Positions 11,530 to 22,867 of a stretch of 64,000 nucleotides of DNA are shown one piece after another. Position numbers and translations under genes: made by a program. The stretch spans positions 4,960,001-5,024,000 of the forward strand of contig OY751489.1 of NCBI GenBank assembly GCA_963565915.1. Reading direction: 5' to 3'. Every line of letters begins with the position of its first letter. Positions within the stretch are counted from its first letter, which is position 1. The notes under the pieces are model-generated. The model saw only the letters and a program-made list of their open reading frames with translations, ran no database searches and was not told the origin of the DNA. This DNA comes from Entoloma clypeatum (lineage: Eukaryota; Basidiomycota; Agaricomycetes; Agaricales; Entolomataceae).

Positions 11530-11613
11530 AGATTTAGCAACTTGTTATGCTTAACAAACCGTTCCAAGGTTCGGGCAGAGTATGCAGGAAAGTGGAAAGG
11601 CAAAGAGCAAAGT
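11530..11613 (-). repeat. PBS and truncated 5' LTR of Gypsy F
   Basis: LTR remnant 11543-11613 (71 bp), cut after GCAAAGTGA. The self-primer site TTGCTAAATCT lies at 11530-11540 on the minus strand. The LTR promoter and primer-donor sequence beyond 11613 are lost. Confidence 0.8.
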
Positions 11614-11792
11614 GAAACTGATCTGAACCGGTCTTTGGCCAGTCTTTCAAACTCTAAAGTTTCAAGTGAACTGAGGACCGGCCATGATCCAAAACCTTGA
11701 AGACCGAGACCAGCAGTCCAGTCTTTCACTGGTTCGGTTCGGTCTGGTCTCAGTCTGAAACCCATGAAAGTACACTGGATCTCAAAACACTA
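11614..11792. repeat. Terminal fragment of a hAT-like element
   Basis: Dense in GGTCTGG/CCAGTC motifs and ending in TCAAAACACTA, like the ends of the hAT-like elements at 26753-27251 and 53406-55682. The opposite end and a target duplication were not found. Confidence 0.45.
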
Positions 11793-12300
11793 GGTAGAGC
11801 CTCCTTTCTAGGTTTAAGGGTCTCTTCATCATCAATTTCTTCTATTGTTGCAAAAATCCTCTGTCTAGGCTTTTCTTTTATCCATGCTATAATTGCAATG
11901 GGTTTCTTGTTTTTTGATGCCAAGAGCTCGTCAAATTTCTTCCTCATGACTCCTGCTAGGGTCCTCTTGAACCTGATCGTTTCAATATCCAAGGTTTGTT
12001 TTCCCCAATCAATCTTTGGGTTGTATTGTTCCAACCAGGATAACCCCAAAATGGTGGTTTCCTTTCCAAGCCTGGTGACCAAGAACCTAATGTCAAGTTC
12101 TTTGTCATCAATTCAGATCTTTTTCCATGTACAATGGGTGATTCTTCCTTCTTTGTTTTTTGTTCCATCCACATTGAACACACAAATGGGCTTCAGTAAT
12201 GGAACAAGCTCCATTTGGTTTGCTGTGGTGAACTTCTGATCCAAGAAGGTTATTCCTCCTGCTTCTGAGTCTATCAGGACAGATGGGGATCTGCACCAGT
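11793..12300 (-). pseudogene. Protease-region fragment of a different Gypsy element
   Basis: Minus-strand pieces read VLIDSEAGGITFLDQKF (retropepsin DSGA-type site with Gly replaced by Glu), then a frame change, then LGLSWLEQYNPKIDW, which is the conserved Gypsy protease C-terminal motif. It is not closely related to the protease of F/E/C. Nothing downstream of the protease survives. Confidence 0.65.
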
Positions 12301-13101
12301 TGGCATCAGCAAACCATCTGCCTGGCAATGGGAAGCTACCCAATTGGGTAGTGGGCCATAGCAGTCTGGTATAAGACTGGCTCGAGAGTACTAAATCCTC
12401 TGTCGGTTCACTTGAGATTAATAAGCTCAGGTGTGAATCTAAGTTGATTCCAGGATGGGCGAGCTTGGGATAAATCCAAGGGTCAGTAATGGCCCGAGGT
12501 GACCAACCGTGACATACCAGGGTCCCCCGCAAGGGGGGCCCTAAATCTCGTTCTTCCCCTACATGGGACCCCCGCTGGGATCGCCGCAACCATGGCCCTC
12601 CTACCTCCCCGCGTTCTTGAAGAACTTCAACCCTAAGGCTGCGCCTCAACCCGCCCCCTCTGTTCCCCTTCCCTCCCGCTCGTCTGGCCTGTCCAAGGTC
12701 ACACTCCTGATCCGATGGGCCGCCGATGGGATCCCAACGATTACGTGGCAAACGTTCTCGTCCCCTTCTGTCTGAAGTCTTTTCTTTCTTTCACGTATAA
12801 GGAATGGGCTAGCACCCCCGTATGTCTCTCTTTCTGGTTTTCGTTTTGTCCTACATTTCTATATACAACACATCACCTACAACACGCTGTCTCAATATCC
12901 TTTCAGGGACATTTCAGTGTCCATCTCTATTCTTTACTTATCAGATACACACATAGGCCGTCCCCAGAGGGCCTTACTCTGCCATGCTACTCATACCACG
13001 GTCCCTGCTTAGCAGTAGTGGTTACCCCTTGTACCTAGTACAGACCAGACTGCGATCGGGCGCCGGTATATAAATTGAGGTTTTAAAAAAAAAAAAAAAA
13101 A
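12301..13101. other. Unassigned repeat-like DNA ending in poly(A)
   Basis: No domain is recognised. The segment 12560-12770 is GC-rich; the tail at 13085-13101 is a run of 17 A following TATATAAATTG. The A-run could be the 3' end of a retroposed sequence, but no target duplication or internal Pol III promoter could be established. Confidence 0.3.
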
Positions 13102-14493
13102 CCCCTGCCCTGATCACATGTAGACACAGGCTTTCAATAAAATCTATAAATATATTGTAACCTTTTCAACATGTGTGCCCCTCATTGCAAGGTCAGTAAT
13201 GGGTGGATGCATCGTTTCGACGTTGGATGACGCACATCACATGCGCATCAAATGTGTCAAATAATGTAAACAAATCCCCAAAAACATCGCACATCTGCTT
13301 ATTATATCTACACAGGAACAAGTAAGGGTTTCTACTATATCAATTATGTAGGAGTGGAGTATATCTCACTCAATATGTATTGTTTTTCTGAACTTTCACC
13401 ACAGATTTTAAGTTATAGAGGTGCCATGCTCTACAACAAATAATAGTAAACAATGCACAAAATGCATCACGCAGGCATGCACGGTGCCTTCCTCATGGCC
13501 TAATAATAGTTTGAAGAGATAGAACTACTTATGGGATATGTATTCATCTTCTGACACACTTTGTATAATTTTTAGAAGTCTAGATATGATAGAAATAATA
13601 AATTTTGCAGATTTCAGAAAAATTGCTATATCTCCCCAAGGAATGGACCAAATTTTAAAAACAAATGTGTGATAAGATCCCCTCAATGTGGAGAATCCAA
13701 AGCTGAAATAGAATTTTTTGGTCAAATTTTCGACCTATTTTGCTCATATTCACCTTACGAAGTGGTTCACATGCAATGGTTAAATAGTATATATATATTA
13801 CATGTAATCTAATGTGGTTGTGGAAAGGAGGAAGTAAGAAATGTTGCTTTTTGTGTTAAAGGAAACTCATGCTGCACTGTTTATCATGATTTACAGTGTG
13901 TTTTGATACATCATTCTGCTATATAGACTCTCTACCAGACATAGCTAATGTATGTAACTGTATATATACTTAGGTTTCAAGTATCTCTACATAAGTTATA
14001 AATAATTCTTGGGACTGGTGGTGCCACGGTTTGGGCATTGAGAATACAAGTTTCGACAATGTGCATCGCTTGGCATTGACTGCCAAGCATTTTCAGCAAT
14101 TGCCGAAACTCAAACCATAAGTCGATGGTCAGCAAAATGTTCCCACAGTTTTCTTTTCCCCCACCTCCACTCCATCTGGCCACTACCTCTGCCCAATGGC
14201 CACCACTCATGTCCAATGGCCCACACTCATGCCCAACAGCCCACACTCATGCCCAACAGCCCCTCTAGTGCCCAACTGCCCGCTCTCATGCCCACTGGCG
14301 GTCTCTAACACCCAATGCCATCCACTCCAGCCCAATGCCATCCCTTCGAGCCCAACGGCCTCCACTCATGCCCAACGGCCCCCTCTAGCACCCAACAGCC
14401 CCTTTTCAGGCCCAATGGCATCCTCTCGTGCCCAACACCCTCCCTTCGAGCCCAACGACTCCCTCTCGTGTCCAACAGCCTTGACTCATGCCT
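13102..14493. mobile_element. Non-autonomous hAT-like element, left portion
   Basis: Homologous along its length to the bounded element at 53406-55682: shared AT-rich core (for example CATCAAATGTGTCAAATA at 13244 and 53965), then a degenerate minisatellite of GCCCAACGGCC-type units at 14170-14493. It has no transposase. The left terminus is missing at the poly(A) junction. It continues at 26207 after the insertion of Gypsy E+. Confidence 0.65.
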
Positions 14494-14498
14494 AACAC

Positions 14499-14695
14499 TG
14501 TTACAGACTCTACGGTATGAGGACCACGTCATATCTTTTACTTATCGGCCCGACTCGGCGCCCTCTTACGAACTTACTATGTCTAATGTCTACTTTCGCA
14601 ACCTTCGATTCCCAGTCTGACTCATTACATTACTTCGCCTTTCCACTTTCCTGCATACTCTGCCCGAACCTTGGAACGGTTTGTTAAGCATAACA
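14499..14695 (+). repeat. 5' LTR of Gypsy E+, internally deleted
   Basis: 197 bp, TGTTACAGAC...CATAACA. Compared with the 402-bp LTRs of E-, about 205 bp are missing between two CTTCG microrepeats. The gap removes the TATA box and the AGATTTAGCAA primer sequence, so this LTR should not drive or prime the element. Confidence 0.88.
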
Positions 14696-14697
14696 AG

Positions 14698-14708
14698 TTG
14701 CTAAATCT
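14698..14708 (+). promoter_or_regulatory. Self-primer binding site of Gypsy E+
   Basis: TTGCTAAATCT two bases after the 5' LTR. It is the reverse complement of AGATTTAGCAA found in full-length LTRs of this family, but the adjacent LTR has lost that partner. Confidence 0.75.
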
Positions 14709-14797
14709 CGTTAGGTTTGCCCAGAGCGAAGAGAGCAACTACCAGACGAGTCAAGACGTCGCGCTTCTTTGAAGACTTCACCAGTAACCCATTCAGC

Positions 14798-15484
14798 ATG
14801 CCAGAAGCCCGACAGGAGGAGCTAAGTCCTCGAGACAGTATCGATTTTACACTCATCCAGCAGTACATTGAATCGGAGATCCGTCGCATCCTACAGCAGG
14901 TGCTTGACAAAGAACTAGACAACGACGAGCATCACCCCCACGGCGAGATAACAGAGAGCATCCATCTTGCTCGGCAACACCAGATCGGGCGTTACAACGC
15001 CCGACAGAATGAACTCGAAAGTTTTCGCGTTCAAGAAGGACCTCAGACAGGTCGGATCACAGAGATCAGAGAGTTTATCGGTGTCCAGACAACCGTTATC
15101 AGAAGATTGATTAGGACGCTCACATCGAGACGTCCCAGAGCCACATCATCATGTCTTACTCAAAGCAGCAGATCTACGCCCACTTCACCACTGAAGAACA
15201 ACAGACTGAATACAACCATTGGGCACGAAACGAGAGACTTGACCCCTTCTCGCGACCAACAGACGCGCAGGAACAGAGATTCCTTAGAGATTTACAGAGG
15301 AAATACTCTGAACATTTTGCCACCGATTCCGCCGACGAGTCCCCTGACGAATTTACTTTTGACTCTGCGCAGTCAGATATTGAACAGACGCCTAGAACAG
15401 GGACTCATTTTCAATCCTTACCTGTATCCCGAACCCCATCTTCATCCCAACAACCCGACCCCTCTTCTCCTCCGCAGACTCTAG
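14798..15484 (+). CDS. Leader ORF of Gypsy E+, 228 aa
   Basis: Starts MPEARQEELSPRD at 14798 and ends TAG, two bases before the gag ATG at 15487. Same product as in F and nearly the same as in C1. Its second half overlaps the extended gag frame that opens at 15151. Function unknown. Confidence 0.45.
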   Translation: MPEARQEELSPRDSIDFTLIQQYIESEIRRILQQVLDKELDNDEHHPHGEITESIHLARQHQIGRYNARQNELESFRVQEGPQTGRITEIREFIGVQTTVIRRLIRTLTSRRPRATSSCLTQSSRSTPTSPLKNNRLNTTIGHETRDLTPSRDQQTRRNRDSLEIYRGNTLNILPPIPPTSPLTNLLLTLRSQILNRRLEQGLIFNPYLYPEPHLHPNNPTPLLLRRL

Positions 15485-15486
15485 AC

Positions 15487-16338
15487 ATGGCAGAAGCCCC
15501 GGCTGTACAAACAATGGATACATCCAAGATCATCAAGGATCCTGGGATGTTCAAGGACAGATACACCTTTGACGAGTGGTGGAAAGCCACCAAACTATAC
15601 ATCAGGTTCCAAAAGTGCCTCACAGATGATCAGAAGATTTTTGCGGTGCTATCCCGCATGATGGAAGGGTCCGGCAGACACTGGGCCAGTAACAAGTTAG
15701 ATGCTCTTGCTGTTGACAATGAGAACATCACCTGGCTAGGTTTTTCCGATGATATCGCCACACAATTCTCCATCGCCAACAAGTCGGTCGCTGCAAAAGC
15801 CAGACTTGAAGTCCTGAAACAAGAGAAATGTACCGTTGATGAATTCTTGGATGAATTCGAAGAACTCTTGAAGCTGTCAAACCTTGGTGAAGAAACTGGG
15901 AAATACATCCTAGAGAAGAACGTCAACCACAGAATCTCTGAACAAGTGGCTAGCGATGGCAAGACGTACACCGATTACGCAAAGGAGATCCGAAACAAGG
16001 GACAACAGATGGAAGGACACGGTGGCGGCGACATGCGCACCAGATCGGGTACCACTTATGGTGGTCAGGGCAAAGCCATGGAAATCGACAAAGCAGGAGT
16101 AGCCCGTTGCTACAACTGTCAACGCTTCGGTCATCTGGCTAAAGACTGTAGCACTCCAAAGAAGAAAGATGGTCGCAAGTGTTTCAACTGTGACCAAGAA
16201 CGCCATATCGCGTGCAACTGCCGCAAGCCGAAGAAGAACTCCGGAAGGGTTAGGAAGGTGTCCGAGGAAGATGCTGAGAATGATGAAACCACAATCTTAG
16301 AAGCCAACGAGAAGGATTTTCCCGAAGGGTCTGATTAA
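15487..16338 (+). CDS. Gypsy E+ gag
   Basis: Gag of 283 aa from MAEAPAVQTMD to FPEGSD, with a retrotransposon gag domain and two CCHC knuckles (CYNCQRFGHLAKDC, CFNCDQERHIACNC). The frame is open upstream to an ATG at 15151 (MSYSKQQIYAHF), where copies C1 and C2 have ACG. Gag is intact although pol is dead. Confidence 0.88.
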   Translation: MAEAPAVQTMDTSKIIKDPGMFKDRYTFDEWWKATKLYIRFQKCLTDDQKIFAVLSRMMEGSGRHWASNKLDALAVDNENITWLGFSDDIATQFSIANKSVAAKARLEVLKQEKCTVDEFLDEFEELLKLSNLGEETGKYILEKNVNHRISEQVASDGKTYTDYAKEIRNKGQQMEGHGGGDMRTRSGTTYGGQGKAMEIDKAGVARCYNCQRFGHLAKDCSTPKKKDGRKCFNCDQERHIACNCRKPKKNSGRVRKVSEEDAENDETTILEANEKDFPEGSD

Positions 16339-18755
16339 ACGATGCTAAGTCGCGACCCTTATCTATTAAATGGACTTGCTTGCCTTGTATGACTGCAGAC
16401 AATAGAACCTATGTCATCCCTGCCAAGCGAGCCACTGCATCGACTAAGATTGTGAAGGGAGATAAACCTCCAAAAAGACGAGAAATCAGGCTGTTAGCTC
16501 AGCTCAAAACACGACGAGGACCAAAGGTTATCCGACCTGAGGTTGACAGCGGATGTGAACGCACATGCATCCATCCCAGAATAGTACATGAACAGAACCT
16601 CCCCACGCGAGGAATACCACCCATAGCAATTCTAAATGCGGATGGATCACCAAATTGACAACAGAAAGCGAGCCAACTTGCTGAAGTCAAACTGGATTTG
16701 GGAGCACATCAGGAAACCATGGAAGCAATGGTACTGGACATTGGGAGAACGGACATGCTCTTGGGACATGACTTGTTGGTACACCACAACCCCACAATCA
16801 ATTGGACAACCGGCGCCGTAACATTTAACCGGTGCCCAACAACATGTCGAACCAAACACTCGGATTTCAGGATTAACCTTAATGGTCACAAACACCGGGT
16901 TCGCATGGTTGAGGTGCGCGACAAAGATGCACCCAAAAAGTCGGATCAGAAATGGAAGCCTGGAGACCCTATCTTGGAAGCTGTCACTCCCACACCACCT
17001 CCCACAACCAAACGACCCTCATATGTTGAACAATTTGCTCATCTTTTCGAGAAAGAGAACTTTGATAAGATCCCAAAGGAGAGGGAATGGGACCATGGTA
17101 TCGAACTTACACCGGACGCACCAAAGAAACTAGGGGGAAATACATATCCTATGACACAAAAGGAACAAGAGGAATTGGACGCATTCATTGACGAGGGTCT
17201 AGCAACAGGAAAGATCCGCCCATGCAAATCCCCTTATGCCTCCCCTTGCTTCTTCATCAACAAGAAGGATGGCTCCAAATGATTGGTACAAGATTACCGC
17301 ATGGTCAATAAATTCACGGTCAAAGACAAGTTCCCACTCCCACAAATATCCGATCTCTTGGACGTACTGAAAGATGCGGTCTACTTCAATAAAATGGACA
17401 TCATGTGGGGCTATAACAACCTCCGGATTAAGGAGGGCGATGAATGGAAAGCTGCCTTCCTCACCAGTCAAGGATTGTTCGAACCATTGGTCATGTTTTT
17501 TGGTCTTTGCAACTCCCCGGGAACGTTCTCTCGAATGATGGCTAGTCTATTCCGGGACCAGATCCGCCGACGTATCTGCGTGATCTACATGGATGACATC
17601 ATGGTTATCAGTAAAACCAAGGAAGAACTCGCTCGAAACACTAAAGAAATCCTACAGATCCTATCAGACAATGATTTGTTCCTAAAGGAGAAGAAGTGTT
17701 TATGGGAAGTAACGAAATGTCCTATATTGGGATATGTGGTTGGTGAGGGACGTGTTGAGATGGAAACTGAGAAGGTGGATACAATTCGAAACTGGCGAGC
17801 ACCCACATCAAAAAAGGAAGTTCAGAAGTTCCTTGGATTTGCTAACTTCTATCGATGTTTTATTGAAGGGTACTCAAACATCGCAAAACCTCTCACCACG
17901 CTCACAGGCGGTATGGCATTTACTTGGGGACCAACAGAGCAGCAAGCTTTTGAAGGTCTCATATGGGCAATTACATTGGCACCAGTCTTGGTATTACCGA
18001 AACCAGAGGGACAGTTCAGGGTTGAAACCGATGCATCGGGCTATGCAATTGGAGCAGTACTGTCTCAGAAGCAAGACGACAAATGGCACCCAATCGCGTT
18101 CTTGTCACGGACCATGTCCGCAGCCAAACAGGATTACGAGATATACAACAAGGAACTCCTGGCAGTCGTGGAAGCATTGAAAGATTGGAGACACTATCTG
18201 CTTGAAGCCAGGGAACGTTTCGAGATCTTGACCGATCACAAGAACCTGGAATATTTCCGTCGTCCTCAGGACCTGAATCAATGACAGCGACGCTGGAAAA
18301 TGAAGTTACAAGACTATGACTTCGAATTATGGCATGTGCCCGGCAAGACCAATGCGAAAGCGGACATCCTGTCACGCTTACCCTGGTATGAAGCAGAACT
18401 CGAACCACAGGACAGTGACCAAATGCTCAAGGAGGGACTGTTCTTGAAACAGTTGGAATCAGAAGATGTGGTACAAATGGAGATGTTCACGGAGGAACAA
18501 TTCTTTGAAGGGGGTGAAACATCTGATTCCATCAAAATTGGAAACGTCACGACCATTGAAAATCCGTGGATTGCATGCATCAAGGGTTCAAACCGCATGG
18601 AGACAGAAGTAGCGCAGGGCCTAAAAAAGAATCCTCATTGGTATCAGCAGGGATCACCTATGCAGGAGAACGAGTCTATGTCCCGCCAGACCCACAATTA
18701 CGACAAGAATTGATGTTCGAGTCACATGATGCACCAGTGGCTGGACATCCAGGAC
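16339..18755 (+). pseudogene. Gypsy E+ pol, first part (protease to RNase H), decayed
   Basis: Protease with VDSGCERT; RT with YMDDIMV; RNase H with ETDASGYAIGAVLSQ. Stops at 16656-16658, 17280-17282 and 18282-18284 all replace CGA of copy C. A ~7-bp deletion after HWYQQ (near 18650) shifts frame. Identity to F ends abruptly near 17630. The segment stops at the Harbinger insertion and resumes at 24285. Confidence 0.9.
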
Positions 18756-18876
18756 AGTAGGGGCACTCAAAGTTGAAAAGCGGCTTTGGCTTTTTTTCGG
18801 CTTCTGGCTTTTTTGTGATCTTGGTAGTGACATTAGTCAGCTCACGCGCCAGCAAAGGCGCAGCCGTGAACGTGTT

Positions 18877-20215
18877 ATGCCCCGAGCAAATGTTCGCAAT
18901 CAAGTTCTTCGTGCATTTATCTATCATCTGGGTCTTCGAGACATGTTGTTGCCACCTCATGAGCTCAGTCTCGATGAGTTGATCTTGAGACTCCAAGCAG
19001 ACCTCGAGATGTTCAAACAGATCAAGACTGCTCGGTACCTCAACCCTCGCACATCTATTCCAAAGTCTGGTTCCCTTCATTTAGCTTGGCAGTATGCTCA
19101 AAACCCACTTCACCATGATATTTTCCTCCAAATGCTTCGCCTCTCACCCTATGCATTCCAAGTGCTTGTTGAACTCATCCAGGACCATCCCGTATTCCAC
19201 AACAACTCAAATGTTCCTCAGATGTCTGTTGAATACCAGCTAGCAGTCACTCTGTATCGCATGGGACGATTCGGAAATGCTGCGTCACTGATCGATGTTG
19301 CGCGGGAGGCTGGATGTTCGGAAGGAGCAGTTGAGCTCTGGACTGATCGATGTTTGGAAGCGATCGAATCTTTTCATGATCTCTTTATCCGTTCTCTTAC
19401 TCCTGAGGAGAAAGAAACTGAAAAGAGCTGGATAGATCAGAGTATGGGATTCAGTGGTTTGTGGCGAGACGGATGGCTAATGTATGACGGCACCATTGTT
19501 GTCCTTTATGCCCGACCGGGAATGGAGGGCGATGCCTATTATACTCGAAAATCCAATTATGGCCTGAACCTGCAGGTGAGTTAACCCGGCAGGTTCATTT
19601 CCAAGTTTCGGTTGATCCAATATTGCCTAGGTGGGGAATGTACCCTCGACATTACGCATCGTTGACTATTCCCATGGATTGACTGGTGCAGCACATGATG
19701 CAACGGCATTCGAACATACTGCAGCTCACAAATATCCGGACTTTCTGTTTCAAGGCCAGGAATTTGCATGGACCGATTCAGCTTATCCGTTGGGTGAGAG
19801 AGTTATCCCAGTGCACAAAATGCCTGCTGCTGGACTTCGTGCAAATGCAATCTTTGACAAGGCTGTGTCGCACTTACGCGTTCGATCAGAGCATTGCATG
19901 GGAGCATTAAAAGGGCGTTTCCAGTGCCTACGTGGCCTTCGCATCAACATCAACACACCTGAAGACCACGTCAAAGCTTTGCGTTGGATCACATGCGCAA
20001 TTGTGCTTCATAATTTTATTATTGATGTTGAGGGTTCAGTTTCAGGGGCGTACTTCAAACCCTTGCATACTTTAGCTAACGAGGAGGATGACTCTGGAGG
20101 ATATGATGAGCACGGAGACATGGATGACGACAATGAAAATCCAGGGGAGACAAAACGACGGCAACTAACCGCAGAGCTTCTTTTGTATCGCGAAAGCCAG
20201 GGTATTCCATTCTAG
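18877..20215 (+). CDS. Harbinger transposase (DDE_Tnp_4 type), two exons
   Basis: Nuclease that moves the element. Exons 18877-19575 and 19631-20215; intron 19576-19630 (55 bp, GTGAGT...CCTAG) joins NYGLNLQ to VGNVPSTL in phase 0, giving 427 aa. Catalytic residues lie in LMYDGT (~D204), WTDSAYPLG (~D281) and RSEHCMGALKGRFQ (~E319). The N-terminal ~150 residues form the helical DNA-binding part. The C-terminal tail is acidic (EEDDSGGYDEHGDMDDD). No disruption is seen; it could be functional, but its partner gene is broken. Confidence 0.92.
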
Positions 20216-20421
20216 CTAGCAAGCTAAATGTGTTATTAGCGAAGAAAACAAGGCTACTATAAGAATGATTAAAGATTTGCTCTATACAGATGCAGTGCCG
20301 AGTATCGAGTCATGCATCACTTGACTCGCCCCCTTCACTGGACTTGTCGAAATCCTCATCCAATTGACCCAGATCCCATTCAGGGGATTGATGACGTGCA
20401 ACAACCTTCTGAGCCATGGAT

Positions 20422-20875
20422 TGTTATGGATTCGCTATCCATGGCATCGCTCGGACAAGATACAAGACATAGAGGCCTTATCTGATTAATGGCCAGTTTC
20501 ATCTTATCTATTGGTTTCAGGCTTACTATTCACTTTTACATCATTCGGGCCCCGGCCTCCGCTTACTCACTACAGTATGGTCATTGTTACCATATCTAGA
20601 TGGTTACTCTCACACATCCTTGACATCGTGTTACTTATTGGACTATACTTAGATACTCTGACTCATGCCGCAGCAGTTACCATAGACACCTACTCCGGGT
20701 CCGCTTCTGGAGTCAGACCGGAACCGCTCTAGAGTCATCTAGATGACTCGACCTTCTAGTATATATAGGGTAGATACATTGCATGTATTCCCCAGATCTA
20801 GCAATCACCTTGGTATCCGCCTTTGCTACTTAAGCCTCTCTGCCTAAGCATCGCATGGGTTTGTCAACCATAACA
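20422..20875 (+). repeat. TRIM 5' LTR
   Basis: 454 bp, TGTTATGGATTC to CCATAACA. TATA box TATATATAGG starts at 20760; the primer donor AGATCTAGCAAT follows at 20794-20805, 34 nt from TATA start to primer start. Confidence 0.93.
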
Positions 20876-20876
20876 T

Positions 20877-20888
20877 ATTGCTAGATCT
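20877..20888 (+). promoter_or_regulatory. TRIM self-primer binding site
   Basis: ATTGCTAGATCT one base after the 5' LTR. It is a perfect 12-nt reverse complement of AGATCTAGCAAT at 20794-20805. Confidence 0.8.
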
Positions 20889-22379
20889 CACCAGGCTTAC
20901 TCGGAGAGGAACGAGCTACCTACCGAGGTCAAGAACGCATGCACGATGCTCAGCCCTTGGATGACCTTTCCAGGGCAAGACGACTCAAGCTCGACGCTTG
21001 GAGTCAGGGCCAGCAACGACCAGCTGGACGAAGGGAACCTTGAGCACATTGCTCGGTTCAGGAATGGACTACCCTGTGCAGGTCATCGACGACTGCAGGA
21101 AGGAACCTGGAGTGCGTTGCTCGGTTCAGGAATGGATTACCCTGTGGAGGTCATCAATGACAGCAGGAAGGGACCTGGAGCCATTGCTCGGTTCAGAAGA
21201 CTTACACTCCTCATCGCTATTGCTCACGACGAGCTACCACCTCTTGCCAACATCTGCCAAAGCTCTATGCTACTAGGAGCGCATCAAAGAAGTTACACAG
21301 CCACCGATTACCTCAGCTGCACAGCCACAGAAGAGCATCAGTGCACAGCCACAAGAAGCACACCAGTGCACAGCCACATCTTGGCATCAGTGCACAGCCA
21401 CACATTGACATCATCGCACAGCCACAAGAAGTATATCATCGCACAGCCACAGAGTTGCATCATTGGACACAGCCACATATCGACATCATCACACAGCCAC
21501 ATGATTGGGAAGCTACACTGCCACAACATCATATGGAGAGAATCATTCCCACGCTGGGAAACACCATCAAACACATCAGGAGCTTATCATGGCTCATCGG
21601 AGACACACATCAGGGTCCATCACTATTGGATGGCGCATCGTTTTCCTTGGGAACCATGTCAGGCTCAGGGAGCATTGGTCCAGGATTGCCATATAAGGCG
21701 CAAGGCACATCAGCAAGTAAGGCGCTTGGCGCATTGCATCATCACATCAGCAACGGATCACAGACGCAACAGCACATCACACCATCACATCACGCATCAG
21801 AGTCCATCAGTATTGGACAGCACATCATTTTCTCTTGGAGGCGATGTCAGGCTCAGGGAGCATTGGTCCAAGACACATCAGCAAGCAAGGCGCTTGGTGC
21901 ATTGCACCATCACACCAGAGATTGGTCAGCAAGACACACCACAAGTCACAACAGTGCAAAACACAGAATTTTTTTTCGCTCCAACGGAGCCTTTGGATCT
22001 CTTCGGGACTCTCGACACCTGGGGGAGATGTATATTTGTCGGGACGCCAAATCTTGAGAAGGGGGTAGAGGATGGGAGAGCCAACGAAGGAGAGGAACGA
22101 CAGAGTTGGAAGATGAAGACGACAATGGTCGAAGATGGAGGATGAAGAAGAACAACGACAGAGTTGGACGATGGAATCAAGCAATGGAGTTGGATGATGG
22201 AGTCGGACGACGATGGAGATTGGAGGATGAAGACGAACAACGAGAGCATGGGAGGAGGAAGATGAACAACAATGGAGAGACGCTACGGAGTTGGAAGAAG
22301 AAATTGATGAACGATCTCAAGCGCAATTTTTGAAAACCTTGGTTGCAAAATGGTACATCAAGATTGTTTTTTCAAGATT

Positions 22380-22413
22380 GTTTTCGGGACGAAAACCTTT
22401 GAGAAGGGGGTAA
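22380..22413 (+). promoter_or_regulatory. TRIM stem-loop and polypurine tract
   Basis: GTTTTC-GGGAC-GAAAAC hairpin at 22380-22396, then 17 nt containing the polypurine tract to the 3' LTR. The spacing matches the stem-loop at the same place in copies F, E and C, with unrelated stem sequence. Confidence 0.55.
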
Positions 22414-22867
22414 TGTTATGGATTCGCTATCCATGGCATCGCTCGGACAAGATACAAGACATAGAGGCCTTATCTGATTAATGGCCAGTTTCATCTTATC
22501 TATTGGTTTCAGGCTTACTATTCACTTTTACATCATTCGGGCCCCGGCCTCCGCTTACTCACTACAGTATGGTCATTGTTACCATATCTAGATGGTTACT
22601 CTCACACATCCTTGACATCGTGTTACTTATTGGACTATACTTAGATACTCTGACTCATGCCGCAGCAGTTACCATAGACACCTACTCCGGGTCCGCTTCT
22701 GGAGTCAGACCGGAACCGCTCTAGAGTCATCTAGATGACTCGACCTTCTAGTATATATAGGGTAGATACATTGCATGTATTCCCCAGATCTAGCAATCAC
22801 CTTGGTATCCGCCTTTGCTACTTAAGCCTCTCTGCCTAAGCATCGCATGGGTTTGTCAACCATAACA
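22414..22867 (+). repeat. TRIM 3' LTR
   Basis: 454 bp, offset exactly 1,992 from the 5' LTR with no difference seen by eye. Confidence 0.93.

Larger units (their letters stand above)
5358..11613 (-). mobile_element. Gypsy copy F, Tf1/sushi-type chromovirus
   Basis: Order on the minus strand: 5' LTR fragment, PBS, leader ORF, gag, pol, ORF3, stem-loop, polypurine tract, 3' LTR. The 5' LTR is cut at 11613, so no target duplication can be read. From 8608 to 11602 it is a perfect-looking inverted copy of 14636-17630 in E+. Below 8608 it resembles intact copy C instead, so F is mosaic. Three nonsense codons in pol make it non-autonomous. Confidence 0.9.
20876..22413 (+). repeat. TRIM interior with internal tandem repeats
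   Basis: No recognised protein. It contains a cluster of ~20-25-bp units built on CACAGCCACA at 21295-21510 and a duplicated block with GGCGCTTGG and CATCAGCAAG(C/T)AAGG at 21690-21910. A 399-codon ORF (20946-22145) runs through these repeats but has simple-repeat composition and no domain, so it is not called as a gene. Confidence 0.75.
20422..22867 (+). mobile_element. TRIM-like non-autonomous LTR element, recent
   Basis: 2,446 bp: two 454-bp LTRs that look identical, a 1,538-bp interior without gag or pol, a self-type PBS, a polypurine tract GAGAAGGGGGTAA at 22401-22413, and a perfect target duplication TGGAT (20417-20421, 22868-22872). It needs proteins from an autonomous Tf1/sushi-type relative; LTR ends (TGTTATGGA...ATAACA) and priming scheme resemble the F/E/C family. 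Identical LTRs imply a recent insertion, the youngest in this nest. Confidence 0.93.

Noticed and set aside
12560..12780. GC-rich segment as a host exon
   Set aside because: Open on both strands with no recognisable protein, splice pattern or continuity with flanking sequence.
13000..13101. SINE or retroposed transcript ending in A17
   Set aside because: No Pol III boxes and no flanking duplication; kept only as an unassigned tail.
14170..14500. Regularly spaced GCCCAAC units resembling a CRISPR-like array
   Set aside because: Units are degenerate, spacing varies from about 10 to 25 bp, there are no unique spacers of constant length, and the organism is eukaryotic. It is a minisatellite inside a hAT-like element.
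15151..16338. Gag start at 15151 (and 11087 in F)
   Set aside because: The codon is ACG in copies C1 and C2, so ATG here is best explained by CpG decay; gag was started at MAEAP. The frame upstream may still be coding by another route.
20946..22145. 399-codon ORF inside the TRIM
   Set aside because: Composition follows the tandem repeats (His/Ser/Thr rich), no domain, and two other frames are also open across the same repeats.
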